DNA of 64,000 bases from Trichinella spiralis. Lineage: Eukaryota; Nematoda; Enoplea; Trichinellida; Trichinellidae. The stretch covers positions 14,049,341 through 14,113,340 of the forward strand of contig CM012953.1 in NCBI GenBank assembly GCA_000181795.3, read 5' to 3'. The position numbers and the translations under genes were made by a program. The notes beneath the pieces are model-generated. The model was not told where the DNA came from, did not search any database, and saw nothing but the letters and a program-made list of their open reading frames with translations. This document shows positions 50,662-61,807 of this stretch, piece by piece; position 1 is the stretch's first letter; every line of letters starts with the position of its first letter.

Positions 50662-50710
50662 CGACGATAATGATAATGATGATGATGATGATCGTCGTCG
50701 TCGTTGTTGC
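50632..50710. repeat. (GAT)n repeat turning into (CGT)n
   Basis: GAT/ATG triplets run from 50632, change to GACGACGAT, then more GAT, then ATCGTCGTC. The GACGACGAT and ATCGTCGTC parts are inverted copies and could pair. It lies 0.55 kb upstream of the homeobox start codon. Confidence 0.85.
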
Positions 50711-50760
50711 CGTCGTCAGTATGGAAAAGCAATTTGCTCGAAAACGATCTAGTGGTGGCG

Positions 50761-51253
50761 CGTCAGGAAAAGGCGGTACAAAAATTGACCAATCATCAGT
50801 TGATCCGGAAAAATGAACCAATCAAAAATAGACTAAATAATATCTTCCGGTCAGCTTGCGCTAGAGTCGACTTGTTGCAACGTTCGTGTACAAAATACTG
50901 ACAATTGTTGTCAAACGACGTTCAGCGTGATTAAACAAGATCGTGGTGGGACCGGCTCTGACCTTATTGTAGAACTAAAGCAAGCATACGCTTGCTTGGC
51001 TGTTAGTGAAGCTTGTTTATACTATCAAGACCAAGACACTCTGACCGACAGTAATTCTCAATCGTAAAAGCTGTTGGTCAAGCGAGCGATTAGTTGTTGT
51101 AATTGTAGTTGGACAAGTTGAGGAGTTCTTGAACTTTTGGTGAATGAGAAAGAATTGTTCAATTTCAGTTGACAATTTGGAAAGCAAAAAACATATATAA
51201 AGAAAGAAAAAACAGTACAAAACTGATTATCTAAAATTAAGCTAATTAAGCTT
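50761..51253 (+). promoter_or_regulatory. Probable promoter region of the homeobox gene
   Basis: GC-richer than the DNA upstream. Two CCAATCA-type boxes (50789-50794 and 50818-50823 region) lie about 30 nt apart. An 8-bp inverted repeat AAGCAAGC/GCTTGCTT with a 4-nt loop is at 50978-50997. TATATAAAG at 51194-51202 lies about 50 nt before the ATG. Assignment as promoter is inferred from position and these motifs. Confidence 0.5.
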
Positions 51254-52379
51254 ATGGAAATGAGCCCTGAAGTGGCACCGAAAACCTGTTCCTATTCAAT
51301 TCAAGCTCTTCTAAATGATGATCAACCTGATGACAACATTCGAATACCACGACTACCACCACCACCACCACCACCACCACCAGCAACCACAACAACAACA
51401 ACAACAACCACTAAGCCAGATCGACCGTTAGCTGTTCACGGAGGAACTTGGTGGAACCAAGCCAATTCGTTGTATTCTGGATTCATGCCAAAAATGTGGT
51501 ACCAAGAACCTCAGCCCGATCCACGCTTGTTGGCTTTGTGGCAACTGGCCCATGTGCACGCTCACGCCCTTGGTACAGCCGCCGTGGCAGCGAAGAGTCA
51601 CCAAGAAGCAGCTCCACAATGCATCCAAACACCGGCAACGAATACCAGTTGCAATAATCGGATGTTGGATTTGGACTGTTCATCTGCATGCAGGAAGCAG
51701 AGTCGTCCAACATTTACCGGACCGCAGATATTTGTACTGGAGAAAACGTTCGAACAAACCAAGTACCTCGCCGGTTTGGACCGCGCCAAGTTGGCTTCAC
51801 GTCTTGGCATGACGGAGAGCCAAGTTAAGGTAAGTTATGAGAAAAGAAAAATTTTTTGTCTTTTCACAATATTTTCCTCTGATCCTCATGCTTAATTTTC
51901 CCCTTAAAATCATTCTCATAAAAAATTGTAGCTAGTTTTTTCAAACATTTTTTCAAAGCTCTCAAACAAATGGACATGTGCAATAGTGAACTTTTTTTAG
52001 TTTTTATTATGCAATTACTTTTATCATGATTTTGAGATTGTTGTTGTTTGCATTCACTTTAAACGTTTTATGGTTGAATATATTTAATAATGGTTAAACC
52101 TACTAATTCAAATTGACTCACATTAAATTTGTTTTTTTTTATATTGTAACTTTATGAGAAATGCAAACGCTGACGAGTCGTTCAAATATTTAGGCACGGT
52201 GTTTTTGAGAACAACGATAGTTTCGCATCAGTTCTCTCCTTTTATATTATATTGAAACATTAACGATGTGCTATTTAACGCTATATATTGACCTAAAAAG
52301 TGAAAAGTGCTTATTTCTGTTGCAAGAGTACTTACTCAATTATTTTAAGCACATAATGTTCATGTACAAGTGGTACCAT

Positions 52380-52411
<32 letters not shown>

Positions 52412-53811
52412 TTGTAGAACTGTGAGTTATTAAGTTTATTGATTCAAAATGGAAATTTGTTTTATCATATAATCTGACGCTTTGCGCAGATTGAAATGAA
52501 ATGAATTGAATTGTAAATTAAATGCTTCTAATGTTATTATAATTTTATGTCCGGGGGAAAATTGAAAATGTAAAAACAATTATGCAAGTGTGTAAATTTA
52601 TATTAATAAATAGTGTCGTATTTTGTTTATTGGCTGGAGAAATTTGTTGTTCTTTGAATTATATCATTGAGTAATGGAATGATGTAATTAATATCTGATA
52701 ATACAATATAAAAGAAGAGAATGTAAAGCGATTGACATTTGCAGTGAAAAAATTGTTTGCAAAAGCATCTTACAAGAATGTAAATTTTGTTTGTAATTGA
52801 TTTTTTAATAATTTAAAAAGTTCATAATAATTTGATTTGCTTAACCAGCTGCGAGATGGATGATGAGCGCATTTTTATGTGTAGATTAAATAATGCGTTG
52901 AAATATTTTCTTACACTCGCTCGAAAGACACTCATGAAATGACGTGCCATTTTGATTTATGAACGACCGCACTTCTGGCATATGAAAAGCGACTGAAAAA
53001 TGTCACTCTCGCATTTGCAATGTTGCTCATATTTCTTTACAAAATAATAATAATTCTCATTACAAGGGACTTAATAAGAAGAGAAAATTTTTTTTTGCTT
53101 TCATATATCGAGGTTTATTTCAAAAATTTGACGTAGCTGCAAATTATGCATTAGAAAAAAAATATGTGTATATAATACTTTAGATAGCTATTTGGTTTTG
53201 CATTTTCAGATGTTGTGTTTTTCCCAAATTGTTGCTATTTGAGCTATGTCGAATATTTGAGTTTAATTTTTTTTAATAAATACATTATTTATTTTTTGTT
53301 TCATATGCCAATAGATAAGCGTTGAAAAAAAAGCATGTTTTTGTTGAGCTGCATGTTGTTGTTGCTATGTAAAGGAAAAATAAAAAATTGTTTTAAAATT
53401 GAGTACGATAGAAAAGGGAAAAAAGCTTTCAGTCTTTGTAAACAGTCGGTGATAAAAATCTGTAATCATTAAGGTTAGCTTGAAAGATGTTGATTTTTAT
53501 CAAAGTGACGTCTACTCCATTCTGGGTATATAAATATCGTGCAGAATGAATGTGTAATGAAATAATTATTAATTTAATGTTTGAATTGCGATTTCATTTG
53601 CTTGTTGTCCGAGAATTAATGTGAAGCTTGTATACTGTGAGTATTTTAATTTTTCCATCTTCCATTTCTTTCTTAGGTGTGGTTTCAAAATCGTCGCACG
53701 AAGTGGCGTAAGCAAGAAGCATCGCAGATGGCGAAGGCAAAAAATGATCAAGATCGTTTGTTGCAGCAGAGTCCAAATTCGGTGTCAGAAAATCAACCTG
53801 GACCCGACTGA
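51254..53811 (+). CDS. cog-1: Nkx6-class (cog-1-type) homeobox transcription factor
   Basis: Two exons, 51254-51829 and 53677-53811, joined in phase 0; 236 residues. The homeodomain (about 148-207) has [40 protein letters not shown], an intron after QVK, then [32 protein letters not shown] and [20 protein letters not shown] are diagnostic of Nkx6, whose C. elegans member is cog-1. The N-terminus has SYSIQALL (13-20), similar to an eh1 repressor motif that recruits Groucho/UNC-37. It is followed by a Pro run (about 35-43) and a Thr run (about 45-53) coded by CCA and ACA repeats. Nkx6 proteins are nuclear repressors that set neuronal identity. The protein is shorter than vertebrate Nkx6 and I see no exon upstream, though one could be missed. 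Confidence 0.93.
51830..53676 (+). other. Intron inside the homeobox
   Basis: 1.85-kb AT-rich intron interrupting the homeodomain just before VWFQNR in helix 3, as in other NK-type genes. It holds a (TA)n run at 52388-52411. No other feature seen. Confidence 0.7.
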
Positions 53812-54018
53812 CCATGGAAATGTGCTTTTCACAGATTTCAATGTTCGCACACGGTGCCTCCGCCAGGAAAATGCCAAAACAAACGAATATTTTTTTTCAC
53901 GCTTATTTTCATTTGCATTTTTTGTTTTTCCATTCAATCATCCCTTGTTCTTTTATGTTTGTGCTTTTTTATATTGTCTCTTGTATATTTATCCGCCTGA
54001 ATGTGCAGAAAAGTGTAA

Positions 54019-54024
54019 AATAAA
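54019..54024 (+). terminator. Polyadenylation signal of homeobox gene
   Basis: AATAAA about 210 nt after the stop codon at 53811, in a pyrimidine-rich 3' UTR. Confidence 0.5.
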
Positions 54025-54029
54025 AGCCC

Positions 54030-54660
54030 ACTGCTAGACAGAACGGCGCCGCTTTGGGAACGACAAACACATTGTCCACTTGCTTCATTGCTTGCCTGCT
54101 TGCTTGCTTGCTTGCTCGCCTGCCCCTCACTACATTGCCGCCGGACATGAACAAAAGTGATACCAAGGCGCACCTGCAGAGTTTTAACGAGCTTGGCAGG
54201 CGGAACCGGCGACCGGGCGGTCGCGAGGCGATGATCCGTCTATTCAAATGCTGTAGAACTTATTGTATCCTAGGGTTGCCATAAAATCCTAATTGTCACT
54301 TTATGAGCACGTTTGAAGACAGGGTCGATCGACTGATCAACGAACAGACACTCTGGCGACGCTGACTTTGCAAATGGATAATTAGCCTCACGTATATATA
54401 TATATGGCCTTCATTGCACGACCCGTCGGAACTGGTTCACACTTATAAAGCCCATTACAATCATCTCATATTGTTCAAAGCGGCATCTTTTTTCTTCTGC
54501 TGTCACCTAATCGAGGTCAGGGTATTTCGTTATGGAGTATGACCACGGTCAAACATTGGCAAACAAACTGAACCTCACCGGAACTAAATTGTATACTTTG
54601 CAAATAGGCTTTAATGAAGCCCAAATGAAAGTCATTCTTCTCTCACGGCCTTTAAAATGG
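54030..54660. other. GC-rich non-coding patch downstream of the homeobox gene
   Basis: Strikingly GC-rich for this AT-rich region. It contains a CTTG/CCTG repeat (54079-54124), a 6-bp inverted repeat GCGACC/GGTCGC (54209-54224) and a TAATTAG homeodomain-like site (about 54380). Short frames are open on both strands but none resembles a protein. It may be a conserved enhancer or part of a longer 3' UTR. Confidence 0.45.
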
Positions 54661-57600
54661 AAAAAAAATTGAGAACATCACACACACACACACACAACAG
54701 GGTTTCGAACACAATTTTTTCTATTCATTACATATAAACCTCATGTATAGATATATTTTCTCAAGGAGAGCAAGTTTGAAAATAATCTGTGAAAATGGTA
54801 ATTTTATTAGCAAATGTCAATGAATGAAAAATACATTTGAAAAGAAAAACATTGATCTTCTGCTTCATTTGTTATAAGCAATTAATTTTTCGTGAAATGA
54901 TTGGTAAATTTTTGACGTACATTTAACAAATTGTTTACAATTATTATTATTATTAATAATATTTGAACGCATTGGCGGTTGAAAACAGTTGTGCGTTAAC
55001 TGTTTGCAATCGAATTATGAATGCTGCATATGGCTGCAATTATATTTCGAAGGTGTGCGCGTATCATGTGAAAGTGGCAATAATTTCCATCCAGTCAACC
55101 AACGTCACACCAAACACTCCGATGGACATTTTCAACACAGTTGTTGCAGCTTTTTCTCGATAAACTGATCGGCATGCGAGAATGGCTCTATTCAAGCAGG
55201 CACTGTTCCCACCCAACATGACCCTTTGAAATCATATATATATATATATATAAATGTAAAACATGAACAGTTTAAACGGTCAAATTATGCATCATATTTT
55301 TCTGGTTCAAAAAGCACTTTTTGATTTGAAAATTAAATTTCTACCTTAAAATTAAACTACCAGCTTCAGTAAAAAAATTACTTTGCAGGTTATATTCATT
55401 ATTATGAAATATACGTATAAAATTTAAATCTTATAATAAATCATGATCAATTATGCAAATTCAACTGAAATTCATAAATAATTCATTGATTCATTCAAAT
55501 GTAACACTCCAAACAGATAAACATGAAATGATTGGTATTTTTGAACAGTATCTATGATAATTCTTTTACAAATAAAATTGTTCATTAAAAAGAAAAAGAA
55601 TACATAAACTGCATCTAAAAAAATTAATTTTAACAGTTAATACGAGAAAATTTAATTTATATGGTAAATTTGTGTAAATTTCATTTATTTCATTTTAGTA
55701 TGAATAATAAAATAAGTTTTACAAAGAAGAATTTTAATTTTAAGATATGAATATTTTCTTTTTTTCAGACAAGATCAATTTTTCCTGGTTGAAAAGTGTA
55801 CACAAACAGAAAGATATTGCGTTATTTATTAAAATTATTCATAAATGCAATTTTTCTTTTTAAATTGCAGTTGTTCTCAAGATATAACAAAGTACTTTTA
55901 CTGATTGCAGAAATGTGTATTGTTGGAAATTTTTCATTTTTGAAAAAGAAATACTTTTATGATTGATATGTTCGAATAGTTGAATAGCTTTGAAACATCC
56001 GATTGAATAATTTCAATTTCTAAGCTTTATATGAGCCAAATGAATGCAACATTCTTAGCTGAGAAAGAAAACTTTTGGAAGAAATGGATCTGACCACCAA
56101 CCTAGTCATCTAGCTAGCTAGCTAGCTAGCTAATTGTTTTGGCCTTGCGGATAGATCAAAATCAGCGAAAAACATTCAGTAAAGTATACTGAAGCAAGTT
56201 CAAACAACTGCTATACTCTTTGATGACTTTTTTCCAGGTAAATTGAGCAATTTAACAAATGTGTAAACCAACTGGCATATTTGCTGGAATTGTTAGAAAA
56301 TTTTGTCAATTATAATAAAATTGGCAATAAAATCTGAAATACTGCTAAATGTTAATTACTATACGTTATTCTTTTCAATTGTCGTAATTTCGAAGTGATA
56401 ATGTAAATTTTTAGAAAAAAGGAATTTTTATTTTTCAATAAAAAATTCAAAAAATGCAAACAGTAAATTGAGCTTGTATTCAATAATCCAATATCATCAA
56501 CAACAAATGATACTTGCACTGAAAAGTTTTCAAAAGTATTAAAATGCCAATTAAAAAATGTAATAATAATAATAATAATAATAATAAACAATAAATTTCA
56601 GGCAAGTTTTTGTTTAAAGCGTTTATTTTAGTATGCAATATCGTTGTTGTGAATAAAAAAAAATGAAACTGTTGCTTTAAACTTTGCTAATAAAAATAAC
56701 ACACGAACCATTTTTATATCAAAAGCAATTTAACTTTTTATTATTTATTTAATTTTACGAGTAAACAGTGCTCTAATTTAAAAATGAAATTATGCCAATC
56801 TTGGAAGTCAAGCACTGCCTGAAGGTCAATGCAATAAGAAGTAATAATAATAATAAAGCAGAATATTGAATCATTTCGTCATAACATGATTAAAATAATT
56901 ACCTCACAAACTGGTTGAAGATTATTATTATAATTATTATAAAATAACTTCAACTTAATGCAATAATAAATAACTGAAACGGTATTTTGTACTATTGAAA
57001 TGGAATTTTAATAAGAATTAGTTTTAAAAAATGAATTGCAATTTTTTTTAATATTTTATTACAAGTTATGATAAAATTTTTTGTTTTGTTTTCTTTGAAC
57101 ACTCCACTAATGACACTTTTCTTGTTTATCCCATTGCTTGACGTTGATTAATTGCAATTTATAATAATTAATATTTAAAAAAATTTAATAAATATATAAA
57201 TAATTGAAAATTATAACAACAGTGTTTATTTGTCGAACTAAATATTATAATAAGATCAAAGTTATAAAAAAGACTACAAGATTTCAATTTCAATTGCATA
57301 TCTTTGAAAAACATACAACACCTATGTTATTTAATGTGTTGATAATAATAATTCCATTCAAATTTTTTTGTAGATGAATCGAAGATCAGAAATATTACAG
57401 TAAAAAAAAAGAAAAAATATATGTAATTTTCTTGTTTCTTTCTTTTTGCATTACACGCTATTGTTGTAAATTGGATAAAAAAATTGACGACGTTATGGAA
57501 ATGACGACATTGATTATCAGTCATTCATGTTGCAAATTGTTGTCAATTTCAATTTGAACTTTAAGCATATTTTTTCTTCTTTATAATAATTTCACGTTTA

Positions 57601-60600
57601 ATTTTATGACTAGGCTCATATTAATGTAATAAATAGCATTTCCTGACACATTCAGATTTGCACATTATCTGATGGTTTTATTATTAAATATTAATTTAAT
57701 ACCAATTATAAAAGCATTTGCAAAGCAAATAATACCATCATCGCCTGTGAGATGATTGAAATTCTTTAATTTAAAAAATTGAAAAATCTATTCTTCACTA
57801 ATTTGTTTTTTCTACTTCTGCCGTTTGAAAATTTAAACAAATAAAAATCATTGCGAATTAATAAATTAATTTGAAATCTGAGTACAATAATAGATTAAAA
57901 TTAATCATTTCTGGTAAATAACATTAATTTCAAATTACCTCGAATATTAAATTCATAACATTTAATTAAATCGTTTAATTGATGAAAGGAAATTGAGCAA
58001 GCAAAAATTAATAAAAATGATTTGAAATTAATTTTCAAAATTTCTTAAAGCTTCATTATATTTATTTTTGTCTTTTGTTTTCACAGAACAGCATATTCAT
58101 AAAACACTTCATATCCTATTATACTGAAGTCTAAAAGAAGAGGGATTTGGCATGATTTAAGTGCATCATAATTGAATAATTAAAAAATGTTTTTCATTTA
58201 CATTAGTCGCATTACTTTACACCATACATATTATAATCTTACATGTTTGCATAATAAATACGCACAGGTTGTTTGTTATCTTGTATGTGTTGATCTAACA
58301 TGTGAAACAGAATAACAGTTGTGTAATGTAACAGATATTATTCATTAAATAGCTTTTCTTCTTCAATCATTTATTGACATGTCTTAATTTAGCAGAAATT
58401 TAGCATCTTTAACAGCCTTGTACGTCAAACTGAAAAATGTAACGTAAACTATGAAGAAGCAATATTTGAACGGAATTGCAAAATGGAATTGTTTATTATT
58501 ACGATCATTTTTCATTGATGCATTTATTTAAATATTTTTTTCTCTCATATTGTTTGTTTTTGTCGATTAATTTTATTTAATTCAACTCAGTTTATAACAA
58601 CTGTGGCAATTTTAATAAATAATTTAGCAAAACCTGATTCAGTTTTTCAACCGTATAAATTTCCAATGAAAAATATAAATCAAAAGTAACATTTGAAATA
58701 ATTTTTAAAATTAATAAAAGAAGCATTGAACTAAAAAAATTTATCAGTTGAATCATTAAAAGCAATTGAAACTGAAAGCAAACTTCTAAATTTTACTTTT
58801 ATCTTCAGTTTTTTTATTAAATTTTTTTCTAAACTTCTTTTCTCTATAAACATTATACTATCTTCAAATGCATTTATACTTACATGCAAATACATACATA
58901 TATATATTTGTCTATATATGTATATAATTGTCTTTTATGTGTCTTCTTATAATCATATTTCAATTTCAGAATTTTCAAAGAGTAAAAAACAGTAAATGAA
59001 TGTACAAAAAATATTTTTTATGAATGAAGAACAAAAAAGTTACGCAAGAATATGTTCTATGTTGTAAAATGTAAATGATAGCTTTCAAACTAGCAAGAGA
59101 ACAACTGTTCAATATACAGTATTCAGTATTGATGCATTATTGAATTTAAATAAGGCATTGAAATCAAATGAAGCATAAATTAATAATCATCCATACGTCA
59201 TGCATATTAAACAACATAGCAACATCATATGATAATTTTTAATTCTTTCAGAAAACATTACTTTAACAGTTTATTTCATAATTTTTTAAAAATACATTGC
59301 AACTTTTACTCACCTTTTAAAAACATTTTTGTTGTTTGTAGTATTCCACACAAAATATATGAATCATTTGTTTTTTCTTCAACAATAATTTCATATCATA
59401 CGACATTTTCAAAGTGAAATAGAAATAAATGGTCGATGCTTATAACAAATTTTCTGCTTTTTTATTAAAATATAAATTGATAAATTAATATAAAGTACTT
59501 GCAAAAGGAAACAAGAGAATAGATGAATGAATATTTAGTTTTTCCGTTGCAGCAACCATACTTACTCGGTTGTTGCATGAATGCTAGCTATCGTATGACA
59601 ATGAATTCGTTGAGATTTTAATTTTCAATGCTGATGTCATTAACTGTGCTGATACAGAACAAGTCCACAAATATGACAAGCTTCTCAGGCTTCTTTTTTG
59701 TTTTGCTGCTAGCTCACCAACTATCATTTAAGCTTTCACCAGAGCTTAACATTTTTCAGTTTTATGCACAACGATTTCAATAGAACAAATTTTTCTTATT
59801 ATACTGCATATTTAAATAAAATTTTTATTCAACTTATTGTGTAATATTTTACTTTATAATGTAAATATTATCTTCATTGAAAATAGCTGATTAATAGAAA
59901 CATCTCAAAGTACGTGTTACTTCTCTGTCTTATTTTGATCATGTAATAAATGTGGAATACAAATTGTATATAATGGGAATTTTTCATTATTTATTTAATA
60001 AAATGTTTAAAAATATACTTGCACTCACTTATCAAACGATTAAAATTAAAAAAACAAGAAAATTATTCAATCTTATCTTTTATGACATGGCAAAATGAAT
60101 TACAGAGCAAATTTCTGTTTAATGACGTAAAGAGGGGTAATAATTATCTAGTTTTTCAGCAACTCCAACAGGTGAAACATCATTTTATAAAACATCGTAT
60201 GGAAATATATTTTTTATAAATCAACCATTTTCCAGCTAAACAAAATTAAATTTTAATATTATTACATGGCTCATTTTAACAAACAATTGTTGCAGATAAA
60301 ACTTGTAGTGCCTTGATATTATTATGAATAATAACAGTAGTAGTAGTAGCAGCAATTGTTGTCGTTTTTGCTATTATGATTATTATTATTGGCAGTAGTT
60401 AGAGCAACTGGCAAAATAAATAATTTACCATAAAATTTTCAAAAGCAACTATTACATTGCAAATGTTACGGCGATTGCTCAAAGCAGCTGCCATAAAATG
60501 CTGAAACACGCAAACTTGAAGGTCATATCCTTCATTCTGAATTGCCTTTTTATCAACTTCAAAAACATTTTATAGCGCTCAATTAAAAAGGAAACATTAA

Positions 60601-61721
60601 TTTTTTTATTAAGAATTACAAATTCGATGTAATCCTATGATGTCATCAATTAAAAGAAAAAACGCAAATAAAATGAATGCAAGTTAAACTGAAATTATCT
60701 ATCTTCTATTAATAGTAGTGAAAGTTCTTTTGTGGCATTTTCTTCAATATAAAGAATAATATATTATTTAATTTCTAAAATGAAATAAATAAATGTGCTT
60801 AATTTAAATTTGCTTGACGCAAATTCATTTTCTTCATCCTTGAACAACGTAAGAATGCCTGTTTAAACTTGCTGCGTTGGTTTGTTATTGTTATCAGTGT
60901 ATTTATTTTTATCTGTAATGCATCTTTTGCACGAGTGCGTCTCATGCTTATAAAAAAAGTTGTTCATTATATCAAAAATAATGTTCAGGTTAAAGTGATA
61001 ATAGAACAATCTCGATGTTTTATAGATATCTTTTAATTATTCAAAAAGCTTAATAAAGTTTTATAAAGTTCTCAGAATTGAGAATTATCATTCTAGTTGA
61101 TTGCAAAAGTTTTGTTATTACTGCTTGATGTTTGGATTGAAAATTGCACTAAACTTTATAAAGCAGATATATGACTACACATCAAGCTTAGTGAATGTTC
61201 CAGTTGAAATCGCAATTCTTCGTTGAAATAAGATTTATTAATAGAAACACATGCACTGCTTTTGTTCAACACCGAAAAGTATCTATGCAAAATATTTTGC
61301 ATTTACTCATTTTAATAAAATGCAAATATAAATAAATATATATGAACACAATAAAATCACTTCTGGAATGCAAGTAATAATATCTGTTAGCTATAAAATA
61401 AAAAAACTAATAATACAATCGAATTTTTTTCTTTTCTTTTTGTTTTAAAAATGAAATTTGCAATCATATAGTATTACAATATAAGAATATTATTATTATT
61501 ATTATTACTATTGAATTAATTTGAGCAATTTCAGCAAATTACGCTATTAATTTTCGAGCATAACAAAATATGAGATTTAATTTAAGCAGCAAAACTGAAT
61601 AATCGCAAAGAAATATCTTAAAATGAATATATAATTTTGCTGTTTCAATAAGTAAAATTTCCATCTATTTAGGTATTATTTTTAATAAATTTGATACAAA
61701 ATCAAAATTTTAATAAGTATG
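54661..61721. other. AT-rich intergenic region
   Basis: Seven kb with no recognisable gene. A second, weaker GC-richer patch lies at 54960-55230, with an open frame 54963-55163 that shows no domain. Microsatellites: (CA)n at 54677-54697, (TA)n at 55236-55251, (TAGC)n at 56110-56132, and scattered (AAT)n runs, for example 56563-56587 and 61488-61507. Confidence 0.5.
56110..56132. repeat. (TAGC)n tetranucleotide repeat
   Basis: About six units of the self-complementary tetramer CTAG/TAGC, so the tract is also a palindrome. Confidence 0.85.
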
Positions 61722-61807
61722 TCCTCTGAGCCGGATTTGAACCAGCGACCTATGGATTTCTGAATCTTATCTACAGTCCACCGCTCTACCAACTGAGCTA
61801 TCAGAGG
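61722..61807 (-). tRNA. tRNA-Tyr (GUA) with intron
   Basis: On the minus strand, acceptor stem CCTCTGA/TCAGAGG plus discriminator A, D-arm GCTC...GAGC, anticodon stem GTGGA/TCCAT around CTGTAG with anticodon GTA, and T-arm GCTGG-TTCAAAT-CCGGC. A 13-nt intron (ATAAGATTCAGAA) lies at the canonical place between positions 37 and 38, as in nearly all eukaryotic tRNA-Tyr genes. The mature tRNA would be 73 nt before CCA addition. B box GGTTCAAATCC is intact. Confidence 0.97.

Larger units (their letters stand above)
41751..50760. other. Long AT-rich intergenic region upstream of the homeobox gene
   Basis: About 9 kb without a recognisable gene. Open frames here are short and AT-driven. Microsatellites: (AAAT)n at 42150-42179, (TA)n at 43829-43873, (CT)n at 49753-49776 and (GAT)n at 50632-50695. 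I recognise no RNA gene. Developmental homeobox genes often sit in such gene-poor stretches holding enhancers, but I cannot point to specific elements. Confidence 0.55.

Noticed and set aside
50631-50821. Met/Asp- or Ile-rich proteins from open frames over the GAT repeat
   Set aside because: They are translations of a triplet microsatellite.
54054-54284. 76-residue open frame after the homeobox gene
   Set aside because: The N-terminal part is coded by a CTTG repeat and there is no family match; overlapping minus-strand frames are equally open.
54963-55163. 66-residue open frame
   Set aside because: No domain, signal peptide or splice partner recognised.
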